Of a DNA stretch of 64,000 bases, positions 1 to 8,126 are shown piece after piece. The notes under the pieces are model-generated. The model did no database searches, was not told where the DNA came from, and saw only the letters and a program-made list of their open reading frames with translations. The position numbers were made by a program, and so were the translations under genes. Source of the stretch: Marinihelvus fidelis. Lineage in GTDB: Bacteria; Pseudomonadota; Gammaproteobacteria; Xanthomonadales; SZUA-36. Where the stretch lies: assembly GCF_008725655.1 (NCBI RefSeq), contig NZ_VYXP01000005.1:443153-507152 (forward strand). The letters run 5' to 3'. Each line of letters begins with the position of its first letter. The first letter of the stretch is position 1.

Positions 1-812
1 AGGACGAGGACTTCGTCATCTACCCGGTGATGGGCAACCACGACTGGGAGACCTCGCGTGAGGGCGCCGAGGCGCAACTGGCCTACCTGCAGGCGTCACC
101 GCTGTACCGCATGGACGGCTTCTGGTGGAAGAGCGAGCCCGTGCCGGGGGTCGAGGTGTTCGGCATCGACACCACGCTGTTGTTGTCGGCCTTCGAAGAG
201 CCTGAATACGCGTTTGCCGACGACGGTACGCCCGTGCATACCGGCGAGATCGACGAGGCGGACCCCTGGACGGTCCCGCGCGGCGCGGAACGCGACCAGG
301 TCGCCTGGCTGGCGAAAGCCCTGGCCGAGTCGGACGCACACTGGAAGATCGTCATCGCCCATCACCCGCTGTGGTCCGGCTCGGGCGGTAAGTACGAGCA
401 GGCCAAGGTGCTGCGCGAGCAGCTTTACCCGGCGCTGTGCCGCTATGCCGACATGTTCCTGGCCGGCCACGAGCACACGCTGGAGGTGCACATGGATGAC
501 TGCCGTGACGGCCTGGGCCAGCCCGACGACCGCCCGCTGATGACCCTGGTCTCCGGCGCGGCCGGCAAGCAGCGCGCCCTGCACAGCACGTTCATGGATT
601 ACCTGGACCGCACCTATCCGCAGAAAGAAACGCTGTACGCGCGCGGCCAGGTGTGGGGCTTTGCCACGCTGGAACTGGGCGAGGACGAGGCCGAGGTGAC
701 GCTGCTGGCCATTCCCGATGACGGCTCGAGCGCCATCGACGAAGTCTTCACCCACCGTTTCAAACGCCGATCGGGCCGTGATGCAGGAGCGCTGACCCAG
801 GCCTCACCGTGA
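1..812 (+). CDS. Metallophosphoesterase, acid-phosphatase-like (5' truncated by window edge)
   Basis: Open from the first bases (frame begins at base 3), so the N-terminus and any signal peptide lie outside the window; 269 residues are visible. The calcineurin-like metallophosphoesterase signature is clear: GNHDW near visible residues 11-15, an AHHPLWS block near 119-125 and GHEHTLE near 155-161, which supply the Asn/His metal ligands of the binuclear site. The layout resembles tartrate-resistant (purple) acid phosphatases, which hydrolyse phosphomonoesters outside the cytoplasm. Substrate cannot be read from sequence. Its TGA overlaps the GTG start of the next gene, so the phosphatase and the symporter are probably translated together. 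Confidence 0.8.
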   Translation, partial: DEDFVIYPVMGNHDWETSREGAEAQLAYLQASPLYRMDGFWWKSEPVPGVEVFGIDTTLLLSAFEEPEYAFADDGTPVHTGEIDEADPWTVPRGAERDQVAWLAKALAESDAHWKIVIAHHPLWSGSGGKYEQAKVLREQLYPALCRYADMFLAGHEHTLEVHMDDCRDGLGQPDDRPLMTLVSGAAGKQRALHSTFMDYLDRTYPQKETLYARGQVWGFATLELGEDEAEVTLLAIPDDGSSAIDEVFTHRFKRRSGRDAGALTQASP

Positions 813-2428
813 ACTGGGTCGGGTTTGTCGGTTTCACCGCCCTGGTGGCGGTGATCGCCTGGCTCGGCACCCGGCGTCACCAGGTGGGCGCCACCGCCGA
901 AGGCTATTTCCTGGCCGGGCGCAGCCTGGGGCCGCTGTTTATCGCCGGCTCGCTGATGCTGACCAACCTGTCCACCGAGCACCTGATTGGCCTGAACGGC
1001 GACGCCTTCCAGCACACCATTGCCGTGACCGCCTGGGAGACCACTGCGGCCCTTGCCATGGTGCTGACCGCGCTGGTGTTCCTGCCGTTGTACCTGCGCA
1101 ACGGCCTGACCACCATCCCCGAATTTCTCGACCGCCGCTTCGACTCCACCACCCGCGTCATCATGTCGGCGCTGTTCCTGCTCAGTTACGCGGTGGCGAT
1201 CCTGCCGGTGGTGCTGCTGTTCGGCGCCAGCGGCATGGAAAGCCTGTTCGATGTGTCCGGCACACTGGGCATCAGTGAAGGTCAGGCGCGCTGGCTGCTG
1301 GTCTGGGGCATCGGCGGCCTGGGCAGCCTGTACGCCATTTTCGGCGGCCTGCGGGCGATCGCCATCTCCGACACCATCAACGGCGTCGGCTTCCTGCTGG
1401 CCAGCCTGATGATCCCGGTGCTGGCTCTGATGGCGGTGGGCGACGGCGACATGCTGGCCGGGCTGGAAACGGTCTACACGGAAGAGAAGCCGAAATTCGA
1501 CATTACCGGTAATGAGCCCGGCAGCTTCCTGCCGTTCGGCGTGCTGTTCACTGGCATGATCGTCAACCAGGTGTTTTTCTGGTGCGTAAACCAGTCCATC
1601 CTGCAGCGCGCGCTGGGCGCACGCAGCCTGGCTGCCGGCCAGCAGGGCGTGTTGCTGGCGGCCCTGTTCAAGCTGTTGGGGCCGCTGGTAGTGGTGCTGC
1701 CCGGCGTGATCGCCTGGCATCTTTTCAAGGGTGAGCTGCAGCGCGAAGACTACCTGCAGGCCTACCCGATGCTGGTGGCCGAGGTGCTGCCGCCGGCGCT
1801 GGCCGGCCTGTTCGCGGCGGTGATGGTGGGTGCGGTGCTCAGCACCTTCAACAGTGTGCTGAACAGCGCCGCGACGCTGTTCAGCCACGGCATCTGGCGT
1901 CCGCTGTTCCAACGCGACGCCAGCGACCGGCAGATGGTCGCCTCGGGCCGCTGGTGCTCCATCGTGCTGGCCATTGCCGCGATGGTGACCGCGCCCCGCA
2001 TCGATACCAGTGGCAGCCTGTACAACTACCTGCAGCAGATCAACGCCACGTTCTTCGGGCCAATGCTGGCGGTCATCCTGGCCGCGCTGTTTACGCGCAG
2101 GGCCTCGGCGCTGGCCGCCAAGACCGCGCTGGTCGTCGGCCCCGTCGTGTTCTACATGGTGAATTTCGCCTGGCGCGAACCCATCCAGGCCGCCGTGCAG
2201 TCCGCCTTCGGCCTGCAGGAGGAGATCCACTTCCTGCACTGGCTGGCCGTGGTGTTCGTGTTCACGGTGGCGCTGATCACCGCCATCAGCGCCTGGCGCC
2301 CCGACACCCGCTCACACGCACCCGCCGCGCCGGCTCCCGTCGATATGACGCCCTGGCGCATGGCGCGGCCGATTTCAGCGCTGGTCGTTCTCGCTACGCT
2401 CGCGACCTACATCCTGCTGGCGCAGTAG
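809..2428 (+). CDS. Sodium:solute symporter (SSS family, YidK/SGLT-like)
   Basis: 539-residue polytopic membrane protein with about 13-14 hydrophobic segments spread over its whole length. The early segment SLMLTNLSTEHLIGLNG and the GLTTIPEFLDRRF loop are typical of the YidK/SGLT-like branch of the SSS family, which couples sodium entry to uptake of sugars or polyols. It starts with GTG overlapping the phosphatase stop, suggesting uptake of the dephosphorylated product of that enzyme (inference). Stop TAG is followed immediately by two GTGACGC-type heptamers and a large hairpin element. Exact substrate unknown. Confidence 0.85.
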   Translation: MNWVGFVGFTALVAVIAWLGTRRHQVGATAEGYFLAGRSLGPLFIAGSLMLTNLSTEHLIGLNGDAFQHTIAVTAWETTAALAMVLTALVFLPLYLRNGLTTIPEFLDRRFDSTTRVIMSALFLLSYAVAILPVVLLFGASGMESLFDVSGTLGISEGQARWLLVWGIGGLGSLYAIFGGLRAIAISDTINGVGFLLASLMIPVLALMAVGDGDMLAGLETVYTEEKPKFDITGNEPGSFLPFGVLFTGMIVNQVFFWCVNQSILQRALGARSLAAGQQGVLLAALFKLLGPLVVVLPGVIAWHLFKGELQREDYLQAYPMLVAEVLPPALAGLFAAVMVGAVLSTFNSVLNSAATLFSHGIWRPLFQRDASDRQMVASGRWCSIVLAIAAMVTAPRIDTSGSLYNYLQQINATFFGPMLAVILAALFTRRASALAAKTALVVGPVVFYMVNFAWREPIQAAVQSAFGLQEEIHFLHWLAVVFVFTVALITAISAWRPDTRSHAPAAPAPVDMTPWRMARPISALVVLATLATYILLAQ

Positions 2429-2442
2429 GTGACGCGTGACGG
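2429..2442. repeat. Heptamer pair GTGACGC/GTGACGG (left flank of hairpin copy 1)
   Basis: Two 7-bp units begin on the base after the symporter TAG stop. They are the reverse complement of the GTCACGC array at 2588-2636, so hairpin copy 1 lies between inverted heptamer arrays. Confidence 0.75.
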
Positions 2443-2458
2443 TGGGGTGGCGTCGCAT

Positions 2459-2573
2459 GCCCTGGGGAGGGGGGTTACTCCTTTCCGGACTCGCTCGAGT
2501 CCATCCATGGATCGCTCATCGGCGGCATCCATGCCGCCGAAGGTCCGGAAAAGAGTAACCCCCTCCCCAGGGC
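2459..2573. repeat. Large hairpin element, copy 1 (52-nt core, 31-32-nt arms)
   Basis: Left arm 2459-2490 pairs with right arm 2543-2573 with a single-base bulge and one mismatch. Between them is a 52-nt core (2491-2542) beginning TCGCTCGAGTCC and containing the nested hairpin GGCGGCATCCATGCCGCC. The same core recurs at 6992-7043 (inverted) and 16334-16385, but the arm sequences differ between copies while remaining self-complementary. It is flanked by inverted heptamer arrays. It lies between convergent genes and could act as a bidirectional terminator, but no T-tract follows. Confidence 0.9.
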
Positions 2574-2587
2574 GTGGAACGCTTTTC

Positions 2588-2636
2588 GTCACGCGTCACG
2601 CGTCACGCGTCACGCGTCACGTGTCACCAGTCACCC
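2588..2636. repeat. Heptamer array GTCACGC, 7 units
   Basis: Seven consecutive 7-bp units: four perfect GTCACGC, then GTCACGT, GTCACCA and GTCACCC. The last unit contains the TGA stop codon (minus strand, 2631-2633) of mmsA, so the array runs into the 3' end of the gene. Confidence 0.9.
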
Positions 2637-4127
2637 GTTTGAGGGGAAGTCGAAGTTGGCAGCTTCGCGGGTGCGGGAATCGGGCCAGCGTTGCGAGATG
2701 GTTTTTGTGCGGGTGTAGAAGCGTACGGCGTCGGGGCCGTAGGCGTAGAGGTCGCCGAACAGTGAGCGCTTCCAGCCGCCGAAGCTGTGCGAGGCCACCG
2801 GCACAGGCAGCGGGACGTTGACGCCGACCATGCCCACCTGGATGCGGTCGGTGAAGCGGCGGGCGCTTTCGCCGTCGCGCGTAAACACGCAGGTGCCGTT
2901 GCCGTAGGCGTGGTCGTTGATCCAGGTCATGGCCTGGTCCAGGTTGGCGGCGCGCATGACGCACAGCACCGGGCCGAAGATCTCTTCCTCGAAGATGGTC
3001 ATGCCGGGCTGGACGCGGTCGAACAGGCAGCCGCCCAGGAAGTAGCCGTCGAGCCCCGCGGGCACGGTGTCGCGGCCGTCGATCACCAGGTCCGCGCCTT
3101 CTTCAACGCCCTTCGCGACATAGCCGCGGACGCGCTCCAAATGCTCGGCCGTGATCAGCGGGCCCATGGCCACGCCGTCGTCCATGCCGTTGCCGATTGA
3201 CAGGCCATCGAGTTGGGCGCTGATCTTGCCGACCAGGGCATCGGCGGTTTCGTCGCCGACGCAGATCGCCACCGAGATGGCCATGCAGCGCTCGCCGCAG
3301 GAGCCATAGGCGGCGCCCACCAGCGCGCTGGCGGCGTTGTCCAGGTCCGCGTCGGGCATGACGACGGCGCAGTTCTTGGCGCCGCCCAGGGCCTGGACGC
3401 GCTTGCCGGCCGCCGAGGCGGTGCGGTAGATATGCTCGGCCACCGGCGTGGAGCCGACAAAGCTGACGGCCTGCACCCGCGGCTCGGTCAGCAGCTCGCT
3501 GACGGCCTCGACATCACCGTTCACCACGTTGAACACGCCGTCCGGCAGGCCGGCATGGCTGAACAGGCGCGCCAGCTCGATGGCGGCCGACGGGTCTTTT
3601 TCCGACGGCTTCAGGATGAAGGCGTTGCCGCAGGCAATGGCCATCGGGAACATCCACATCGGCACCATGGCGGGGAAGTTGAACGGCGTGATGCCGGCCA
3701 CCACGCCCAGTGGCTGGCGTTCGACCCAGGTGTCGATGCCGGGGCCGGCGTTCTTGGAGAACTCGCCTTTCAGCAGTTCCGGCGCGCCGCAGGCGTAGTC
3801 GACCACCTCGATGCCACGGCGCAGTTCGCCCTGCGCGTCGCTGAAGGTCTTGCCGTGCTCACGCGTGATCAGCCCGGCGATGGCGTCGAAGTTCTCTTCC
3901 AGCAGCCGCTTGTACTCGAACAGGATCGTCGCTCGCTTGGCCGGCGGGACATCACGCCACCCGGCGGCCGCTTTCTCCGCGGCGTCGATGGCCTGGTGCA
4001 CGGTGGCGACGTCGGCCAGGGCGACCTGGCCGCTGGCGGCGCCGAGCGCGGGGTTCATGATGTCGGCCTGGCGTTCCCCACCGGAAACCACCGCGCCGTT
4101 GATGTAATGTTGGACCGTAGACGACAT
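2631..4127 (-). CDS. mmsA: Methylmalonate-semialdehyde dehydrogenase (CoA-acylating)
   Basis: 498 residues, the usual length. An aldehyde-dehydrogenase-fold enzyme that oxidises methylmalonate or malonate semialdehyde to propionyl- or acetyl-CoA in valine/thymine or inositol breakdown. Family marks are GITPFNFPAMVPMW, KPSEKDPSA, the FVGSTPVAEHIY Rossmann loop, and the nucleophile in CGERCMA at about Cys281 (the MmsA type, lacking the usual Glu general base). I start at ATG 4127 (MSSTVQHY); an in-frame start 21 bases upstream would add seven unconserved residues. Divergent from the MFS gene at 4234. With the SSS symporter and inositol-phosphatase-like gene nearby, an iolA-like role is possible but unproven. 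Confidence 0.92.
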   Translation of the reverse strand: MSSTVQHYINGAVVSGGERQADIMNPALGAASGQVALADVATVHQAIDAAEKAAAGWRDVPPAKRATILFEYKRLLEENFDAIAGLITREHGKTFSDAQGELRRGIEVVDYACGAPELLKGEFSKNAGPGIDTWVERQPLGVVAGITPFNFPAMVPMWMFPMAIACGNAFILKPSEKDPSAAIELARLFSHAGLPDGVFNVVNGDVEAVSELLTEPRVQAVSFVGSTPVAEHIYRTASAAGKRVQALGGAKNCAVVMPDADLDNAASALVGAAYGSCGERCMAISVAICVGDETADALVGKISAQLDGLSIGNGMDDGVAMGPLITAEHLERVRGYVAKGVEEGADLVIDGRDTVPAGLDGYFLGGCLFDRVQPGMTIFEEEIFGPVLCVMRAANLDQAMTWINDHAYGNGTCVFTRDGESARRFTDRIQVGMVGVNVPLPVPVASHSFGGWKRSLFGDLYAYGPDAVRFYTRTKTISQRWPDSRTREAANFDFPSNG

Positions 4128-4233
4128 GAAACAAATATTCCTAACCAAGTAAGACTGGAAATATTATTTCATTCGAGGGCATAATGCCACTCGTTGGACG
4201 CTCTTATAAACAGAACAGACGGGTAAAAACCGC
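4128..4233. promoter_or_regulatory. Divergent AT-rich promoter region between mmsA and the MFS gene
   Basis: 106 bp, much richer in A+T than its surroundings, between two divergent starts, so it must hold both promoters. An imperfect inverted repeat AATATTCC (4134-4141) / GGAAATATT (4157-4165) lies next to the mmsA start and could be an operator. TATAAA at 4205-4210 is a reasonable -10 for the rightward gene. No convincing -35 was found. Confidence 0.4.
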
Positions 4234-5625
4234 TTGAACTCGATCCTACGATACTTTGCCGCGCAACCGGACGCGCCGCCGCTGGGCGACCAGGGCGCCA
4301 TCGACGCGGAATTCCGCCGCCACCGGCGCAATGTCATCGTCGTCATCACGCTGTGCTACGGCCTGGGCTATGTCTGCCGCCTGGCGCTGAACGTGGTCAA
4401 GAAGCCGATGATGGACGCGGGCATCTTCACGCCCGAGGAAATGGGCCTGATCGGCTCCATGCTGCTGTACGGCTACGCGCTGGGCAAGTTCAGCAACGGT
4501 ATCCTCGCCGACTACGCCAACGTCAAACGCTTCTTCGCCGCCGGACTGCTGCTCTCCGCGCTGATGAACTTTGGCATGTCGATGTCCACGGTGGTGTGGC
4601 TGTCCGCGGCGCTGTGGGCGCTGAACGGCTGGTTCCAGGGCTTCGGCGCGCCGTCCAGCGTGGTGGCGCTGGCCAACTGGTTCAGCAACAACGAGCGCGG
4701 CCGCTACTACGGCATCTGGAGCACCGCGCATTCCATCGGCGAGGGCCTGACCTACCTGGGCATCGCCCTGCTGGTGGCGATGCCGCCCAAGGGCCTGGGC
4801 CTGCACTGGTCGTGGGGCTTCATCACGCCGGCGGCGGTGTGCGTGCTCGCCTCGCTGATTGCACTACGCTTCCTGCAGGACCGGCCGCAGACGCTGGGCC
4901 TGCCGCCGGTGGCCGAGTGGCGCAACGATGTCATCAACCAGGTCTCGACCCGGGCGCGCGACGCCGGCACCATCCTGCGCGACCAGCTGCGCGTGCTGGC
5001 CATCCCGTCGATCTGGGTGATCGCGCTGGCCAGCGCCAGCATGTACATCACGCGCTACGCCATCAACAGTTGGGGCAACGTCTACCTGCAGGAGATCCGC
5101 GGCTTCGACCTGTTCGACGCCAACCTGTTCATCTTCCTGAACACGGCCGCCGGCATCCTGGGCTGCGTCGCCTTTGGCTTTATCTCCGACAAGTGGTTCT
5201 CCGCGCGGCGGCCACCGGCCAACCTGATCTTCGGGCTGATGGAGCTGGTGCCGCTGTTCGTGATCTTCTTCGGGCCGCAGAATGACGTCCTGCTGGCCGT
5301 GGCGCTGGTGGTGTATGGCTTTGGCCTGAGCGGCATCCTGGCCTCGCTGGGAGGGCTGTTCGCCATCGACGTGGCGCCCAAGAACGTGGCCGGCGCGGCG
5401 ATGGGCTTTATCGGCATTTTCAGCTATATCGGCGCCGGCATGCAGGACTACATCAGCGGCAAGCTGATCTACCAGAGTGAAACACGGGTGGTGTTCAATA
5501 TGGGTGATGCCACGCCCACCGTCTATTTCTATGATTACTCCGCGCCCATCGTGTTCTGGGTGGGCGCCTCGGTGGTCTCGGTGCTGCTGGCGGCATGCCT
5601 GTGGCGGGTGAAGGCGCGTGACTAG
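4234..5625 (+). CDS. MFS transporter, organophosphate:phosphate antiporter (GlpT/UhpT-like)
   Basis: 463 residues with about 12 membrane segments. GYVCRLALNVVKKPMM near residues 45-60 corresponds to the GlpT/UhpT segment carrying a conserved arginine, and GWFQGFGAPSSVVALANWF plus ERGRYYGIWSTAHSIGE are hallmark motifs of the OPA family. Such carriers exchange external organic phosphates (glycerol-3-phosphate, hexose-6-phosphate, phosphoglycerate) for phosphate. The best start is TTG 4234 with a weak ribosome site; no ATG fits before the conserved part. Its 3' end overlaps the next gene by 8 bp. Substrate unresolved. Confidence 0.85.
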   Translation: MNSILRYFAAQPDAPPLGDQGAIDAEFRRHRRNVIVVITLCYGLGYVCRLALNVVKKPMMDAGIFTPEEMGLIGSMLLYGYALGKFSNGILADYANVKRFFAAGLLLSALMNFGMSMSTVVWLSAALWALNGWFQGFGAPSSVVALANWFSNNERGRYYGIWSTAHSIGEGLTYLGIALLVAMPPKGLGLHWSWGFITPAAVCVLASLIALRFLQDRPQTLGLPPVAEWRNDVINQVSTRARDAGTILRDQLRVLAIPSIWVIALASASMYITRYAINSWGNVYLQEIRGFDLFDANLFIFLNTAAGILGCVAFGFISDKWFSARRPPANLIFGLMELVPLFVIFFGPQNDVLLAVALVVYGFGLSGILASLGGLFAIDVAPKNVAGAAMGFIGIFSYIGAGMQDYISGKLIYQSETRVVFNMGDATPTVYFYDYSAPIVFWVGASVVSVLLAACLWRVKARD

Positions 5626-6097
5626 GCGCGGCGGGGTGTTGGCCCTGGCGCTGCTGGGCGCCACGCTGCTCGCCGCCTGCGGTGATAGCGGCGGGCCGGA
5701 CCCGTGCCGGGACCACTACCAGGTGCATCCGGGGCACGCTGACGCGGTCGCCAGGCTGACGCTGGATTTCGATGACAACGGCAGCGTCCGGGGCCGGTTC
5801 AGCCCGTCTGCGGACCTGCCGGCTGGCGCGCTGGAACAGTTGGCGGCCACGGGCGCGCTGTTCACCGCGGGAGATGCCGGTGCCTGCTCGTCCGGTGTCG
5901 AGATGGCCGATGGCGGCGAAGCCCTGGAATTCGACATGACGTGTGAAGGAGAAGACGTGATCAAGACCCTGAATGTCACCGCCTTCGATACCCTGCCGGC
6001 GCTGGACGAGGTGCTGGTGCGGGTGACCACGCCGGCGACGACCAAGACCTTCGCTATTCTGCGCGCCTGTCCCGCGCCCCTGTACCGGCTGCAGTGA
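5618..6097 (+). CDS. Predicted lipoprotein of unknown function
   Basis: 159 residues. GTG start overlapping the MFS stop by 8 bp. N-terminal MTRRGG, a hydrophobic stretch and lipobox LLAAC with Cys at about residue 21 mark a signal-peptidase-II lipoprotein. The mature part has three further pairs of cysteines and alternating beta-like segments, consistent with a small disulfide-bonded periplasmic domain. I do not recognise a family. Its TGA overlaps the start of the phosphatase-like gene, so it sits in an operon of three. Confidence 0.65.
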   Translation: MTRRGGVLALALLGATLLAACGDSGGPDPCRDHYQVHPGHADAVARLTLDFDDNGSVRGRFSPSADLPAGALEQLAATGALFTAGDAGACSSGVEMADGGEALEFDMTCEGEDVIKTLNVTAFDTLPALDEVLVRVTTPATTKTFAILRACPAPLYRLQ

Positions 6098-6900
6098 GCA
6101 TGAACGCTATTGATGTCACCGAACGGCTGGATTTTGCTTGCGCCCTGGCCCGGCGGGCCGGGCAGCGGGCGCTGGGTTATGCCGCCGACATCGGCGCGCT
6201 CGATGTGCGCAGCAAGGGCGTGCAGGACATGGCCACCGAGGCCGACGACGCCGTCGAACGGCTGGTTCGTGACGCGGTCGAGGCCACCTATCCGGACGAT
6301 GGCTTCCTGGGCGAGGAAAGTTGCGAGCTGTTCCGGCCCGATGCATCGCGCGGCACCTGGGTCGTGGACCCCATCGACGGCACCCAGCCGTTCATCTGCT
6401 GCCTGTCGACCTGGTGCGTGTCGCTGTCATGGTTCGCCGAGGGCCGGGTACGCCTGGGTGTGATCTACGACCCGAACCGTGACGAACTGTTCAGCGCGGC
6501 CCTGGACCAGGGCGCGACGCTGAACGGGCAGGCGATGCGTGCCTCGAGCGCCACCGGCCTGGACCAGGGGCTGGTCGGCATCGGCCATTCCAACCGGGTG
6601 ACCACCGACGACACCCTGGACCCGATGCGGCGCCTGCTCGACGCCAACGGCATGTTCCATCGTTGCGGCAGCGGCGCCCTGACCCTGGCCCACGTCGCCG
6701 CCGGCCGCCTGATCGGCTACTACGAGCCGCACATGAACGCCTGGGACGCCATCGCCGGCGACCTGCTGGTCCGCGAAGCCGGCGGCCGCACCAACGAGCC
6801 CGTCCGCGACGTCAACGACCTGCTCACCGGCGCCCCCATGCTCGCCGCCGCCCCCGCCGTCTGGCCCGCCCTCCAGTCCATAATAAAGGGGTCGGCGTAG
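6094..6900 (+). CDS. Inositol monophosphatase family phosphatase
   Basis: 268 residues, typical for the lithium-sensitive magnesium-dependent phosphatase superfamily (IMPase, HisN, CysQ). Metal-binding motifs are present: GEES near residues 73-76, WVVDPIDGTQPF near 89-100, and NAWDAIAGDLLVREAGG near the C-terminus, where WD..AG is the third motif. Substrate could be myo-inositol phosphate, histidinol phosphate or PAP; the QPF variant after DPIDGT does not decide it. Start GTG 6094 overlaps the lipoprotein stop; ATG 6100 is an alternative. The TAG stop abuts a GGGTCAGAGT repeat. Confidence 0.82.
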   Translation: MSMNAIDVTERLDFACALARRAGQRALGYAADIGALDVRSKGVQDMATEADDAVERLVRDAVEATYPDDGFLGEESCELFRPDASRGTWVVDPIDGTQPFICCLSTWCVSLSWFAEGRVRLGVIYDPNRDELFSAALDQGATLNGQAMRASSATGLDQGLVGIGHSNRVTTDDTLDPMRRLLDANGMFHRCGSGALTLAHVAAGRLIGYYEPHMNAWDAIAGDLLVREAGGRTNEPVRDVNDLLTGAPMLAAAPAVWPALQSIIKGSA

Positions 6901-6933
6901 GGTCAGAGTGGGGTCAGAGTCGACTCTGACCCC
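6900..6933. repeat. GGGTCAGAGT repeat with 24-bp perfect palindrome
   Basis: A direct copy GGGTCAGAGT (6900-6909) is followed by a perfect 24-bp palindrome (6910-6933) whose ends are GGGGTCAGAGT and ACTCTGACCCC. It begins on the last base of the phosphatase stop codon. A second element of the same type occurs at 63944-64000. The form resembles REP-like palindromes linked in other genomes to single-strand (Y1/RAYT) transposases; no such transposase is in this window. Confidence 0.85.
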
Positions 6934-6961
6934 ACCCCTTCAGCCCGCAATGGCGTTTGGT

Positions 6962-7073
6962 GGTGTGGGAGTGGTTAGCTATACCCGGGACCTTCGGCGG
7001 CAGGGAAGCTGCCGATGAGCGATCCATGGATGGACTCGAGCGAGTCCCGGGTATAGCTAACCACTCCCACACC
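6962..7073. repeat. Large hairpin element, copy 2 (inverted)
   Basis: Arms 6962-6991 and 7044-7073 are perfectly complementary over 30 bp. The 52-nt centre (6992-7043) is the reverse complement of the core in copies 1 and 3 except in the nested hairpin, where the loop side is changed. The arms share little sequence with those of the other copies beyond a CGG(G)AC end at the core. Lies between the phosphatase and aroQ, without flanking heptamers. Confidence 0.92.
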
Positions 7074-7125
7074 CTTCCCAACACGCCGTTTGTCGGTAAC
7101 GTCGCCAAAACGGCGCCGAACGGTT

Positions 7126-7131
7126 TACAAT
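7126..7131 (+). promoter_or_regulatory. Candidate -10 box upstream of aroQ
   Basis: TACAAT at 7126-7131, about 58 bp before the aroQ start, is close to the sigma-70 -10 consensus, in a gap that separates the aroQ-acc operon from the hairpin element. No good -35 is visible at the proper spacing, so this is tentative. Confidence 0.3.
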
Positions 7132-7188
7132 GAGAGGATGTTGCGTCAGACTCTCGCCCCCTTCGTCCCGCATTCGGAAACCGCCTGA

Positions 7189-7635
7189 ATGACCCGCGTC
7201 CTGGTAATCAACGGCCCCAACCTGAACCTTCTGGGTACACGCGAGCCTGACAAGTACGGCCGGCGCGGCCTGGACGAGATCATCGCCGATCTGCGCGTCT
7301 TCGCCGATAGCTGTGATGTCACGCTGGACGCGGTGCAGAGCAATTCCGAGGGCGACCTGGTGGACGCGGTCCAGCAGGCGGGCGCGGATGGCGTCGACTA
7401 CATCATTCTGAACCCCGCGGCCTACACGCACACCAGCGTGGCGCTGCGGGACGCGTTGCTGGCAGTGCAGATCCCGTTTATCGAGGTGCACCTGTCCGCG
7501 GTCTCGGCGCGTGAGCCATTCCGCCAGGTGTCGTACTTTGCTGATATCGCCGAAGGCGTGATCAGCGGCTTCCGCGGCGAGGGCTACCTGCTGGCGCTGC
7601 AGGCCATCATCAATCGAATCGAACCCCAGGTATAA
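7189..7635 (+). CDS. aroQ: 3-dehydroquinate dehydratase, type II
   Basis: 148 residues, the standard size for the dodecameric type II enzyme that dehydrates 3-dehydroquinate to 3-dehydroshikimate in the shikimate pathway. Marks: [19 protein letters not shown] at the N-terminus (active-site Asn, Arg and Tyr), [42 protein letters not shown] and [16 protein letters not shown]. First gene of the aroQ-accB-accC block conserved across gammaproteobacteria. Confidence 0.97.
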   Translation: MTRVLVINGPNLNLLGTREPDKYGRRGLDEIIADLRVFADSCDVTLDAVQSNSEGDLVDAVQQAGADGVDYIILNPAAYTHTSVALRDALLAVQIPFIEVHLSAVSAREPFRQVSYFADIAEGVISGFRGEGYLLALQAIINRIEPQV

Positions 7636-7654
7636 ACCCTGACCGGAGACGGAC

Positions 7655-8113
7655 ATGGATATTCGTAAAATCAAAAAACTCATCGAGCTGCTGGAAGAGT
7701 CCAGCCTGTCCGAAATCGAAATCGTCGAGGGCGAAGAGTCGCTGCGCATTTCCCGTGCCGTGCAGGCCGCGCCCGTGGCCATGCCGGCCCCGGTGATGGC
7801 CGCGCCCGCGCCGGCTGCCGCAGCGCCGGCACCCGCGGCCGATGCGTCTGCCGCCGGTGGCGAGCCCGAGCTGCCCGAAGGCCAGGTGGTGCGCGCGCCC
7901 ATGGTCGGCACGTTCTATGCCGCCTCCAGCCCGGAAGCCGAATCCTTCGTCAGCGCCGGCCAGACCGTGGCCGTCGGCGACACGCTGTGCATCATCGAGG
8001 CGATGAAGATGTTCAACCAGATCGAGTCCGACTTCTCCGGCACCGTGGTCGCCATCCTGGCCGAGAACGGCCAGCCGGTGGAATTCGACCAGCCGCTGTT
8101 CGTCATTCGCTGA
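7655..8113 (+). CDS. accB: Biotin carboxyl carrier protein of acetyl-CoA carboxylase
   Basis: 152 residues. N-terminal [16 protein letters not shown], a central Ala/Pro-rich flexible linker (about residues 35-70) and the C-terminal biotinyl domain with EAMKM, Lys at about 118 being the biotinylated residue. Carries carboxybiotin between AccC and AccAD in the first step of fatty-acid synthesis. Ribosome site GGAGA upstream of ATG 7655; 19 bp after aroQ. Confidence 0.97.
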   Translation: MDIRKIKKLIELLEESSLSEIEIVEGEESLRISRAVQAAPVAMPAPVMAAPAPAAAAPAPAADASAAGGEPELPEGQVVRAPMVGTFYAASSPEAESFVSAGQTVAVGDTLCIIEAMKMFNQIESDFSGTVVAILAENGQPVEFDQPLFVIR

Positions 8114-8126
8114 GCCGGTCGACGAC

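Noticed and set aside
1502..1516. ATTACCGGTAAT palindrome resembling a LacI/GntR operator
   Set aside because: It lies inside the symporter coding sequence, far from any start, and differs from the TGACACCGGT motif of the uronate promoters.
614..2239. 541-codon open frame antisense to the symporter
   Set aside because: High-GC shadow, rich in His/Gln/Arg with no domains; the plus strand holds a clear membrane transporter.
2429..2636. Short frames through the hairpin elements giving related peptides (MDRSSAASMPP type) in several places
   Set aside because: The same DNA core read in various frames; peptides follow the repeat and have no gene context, so not genes.
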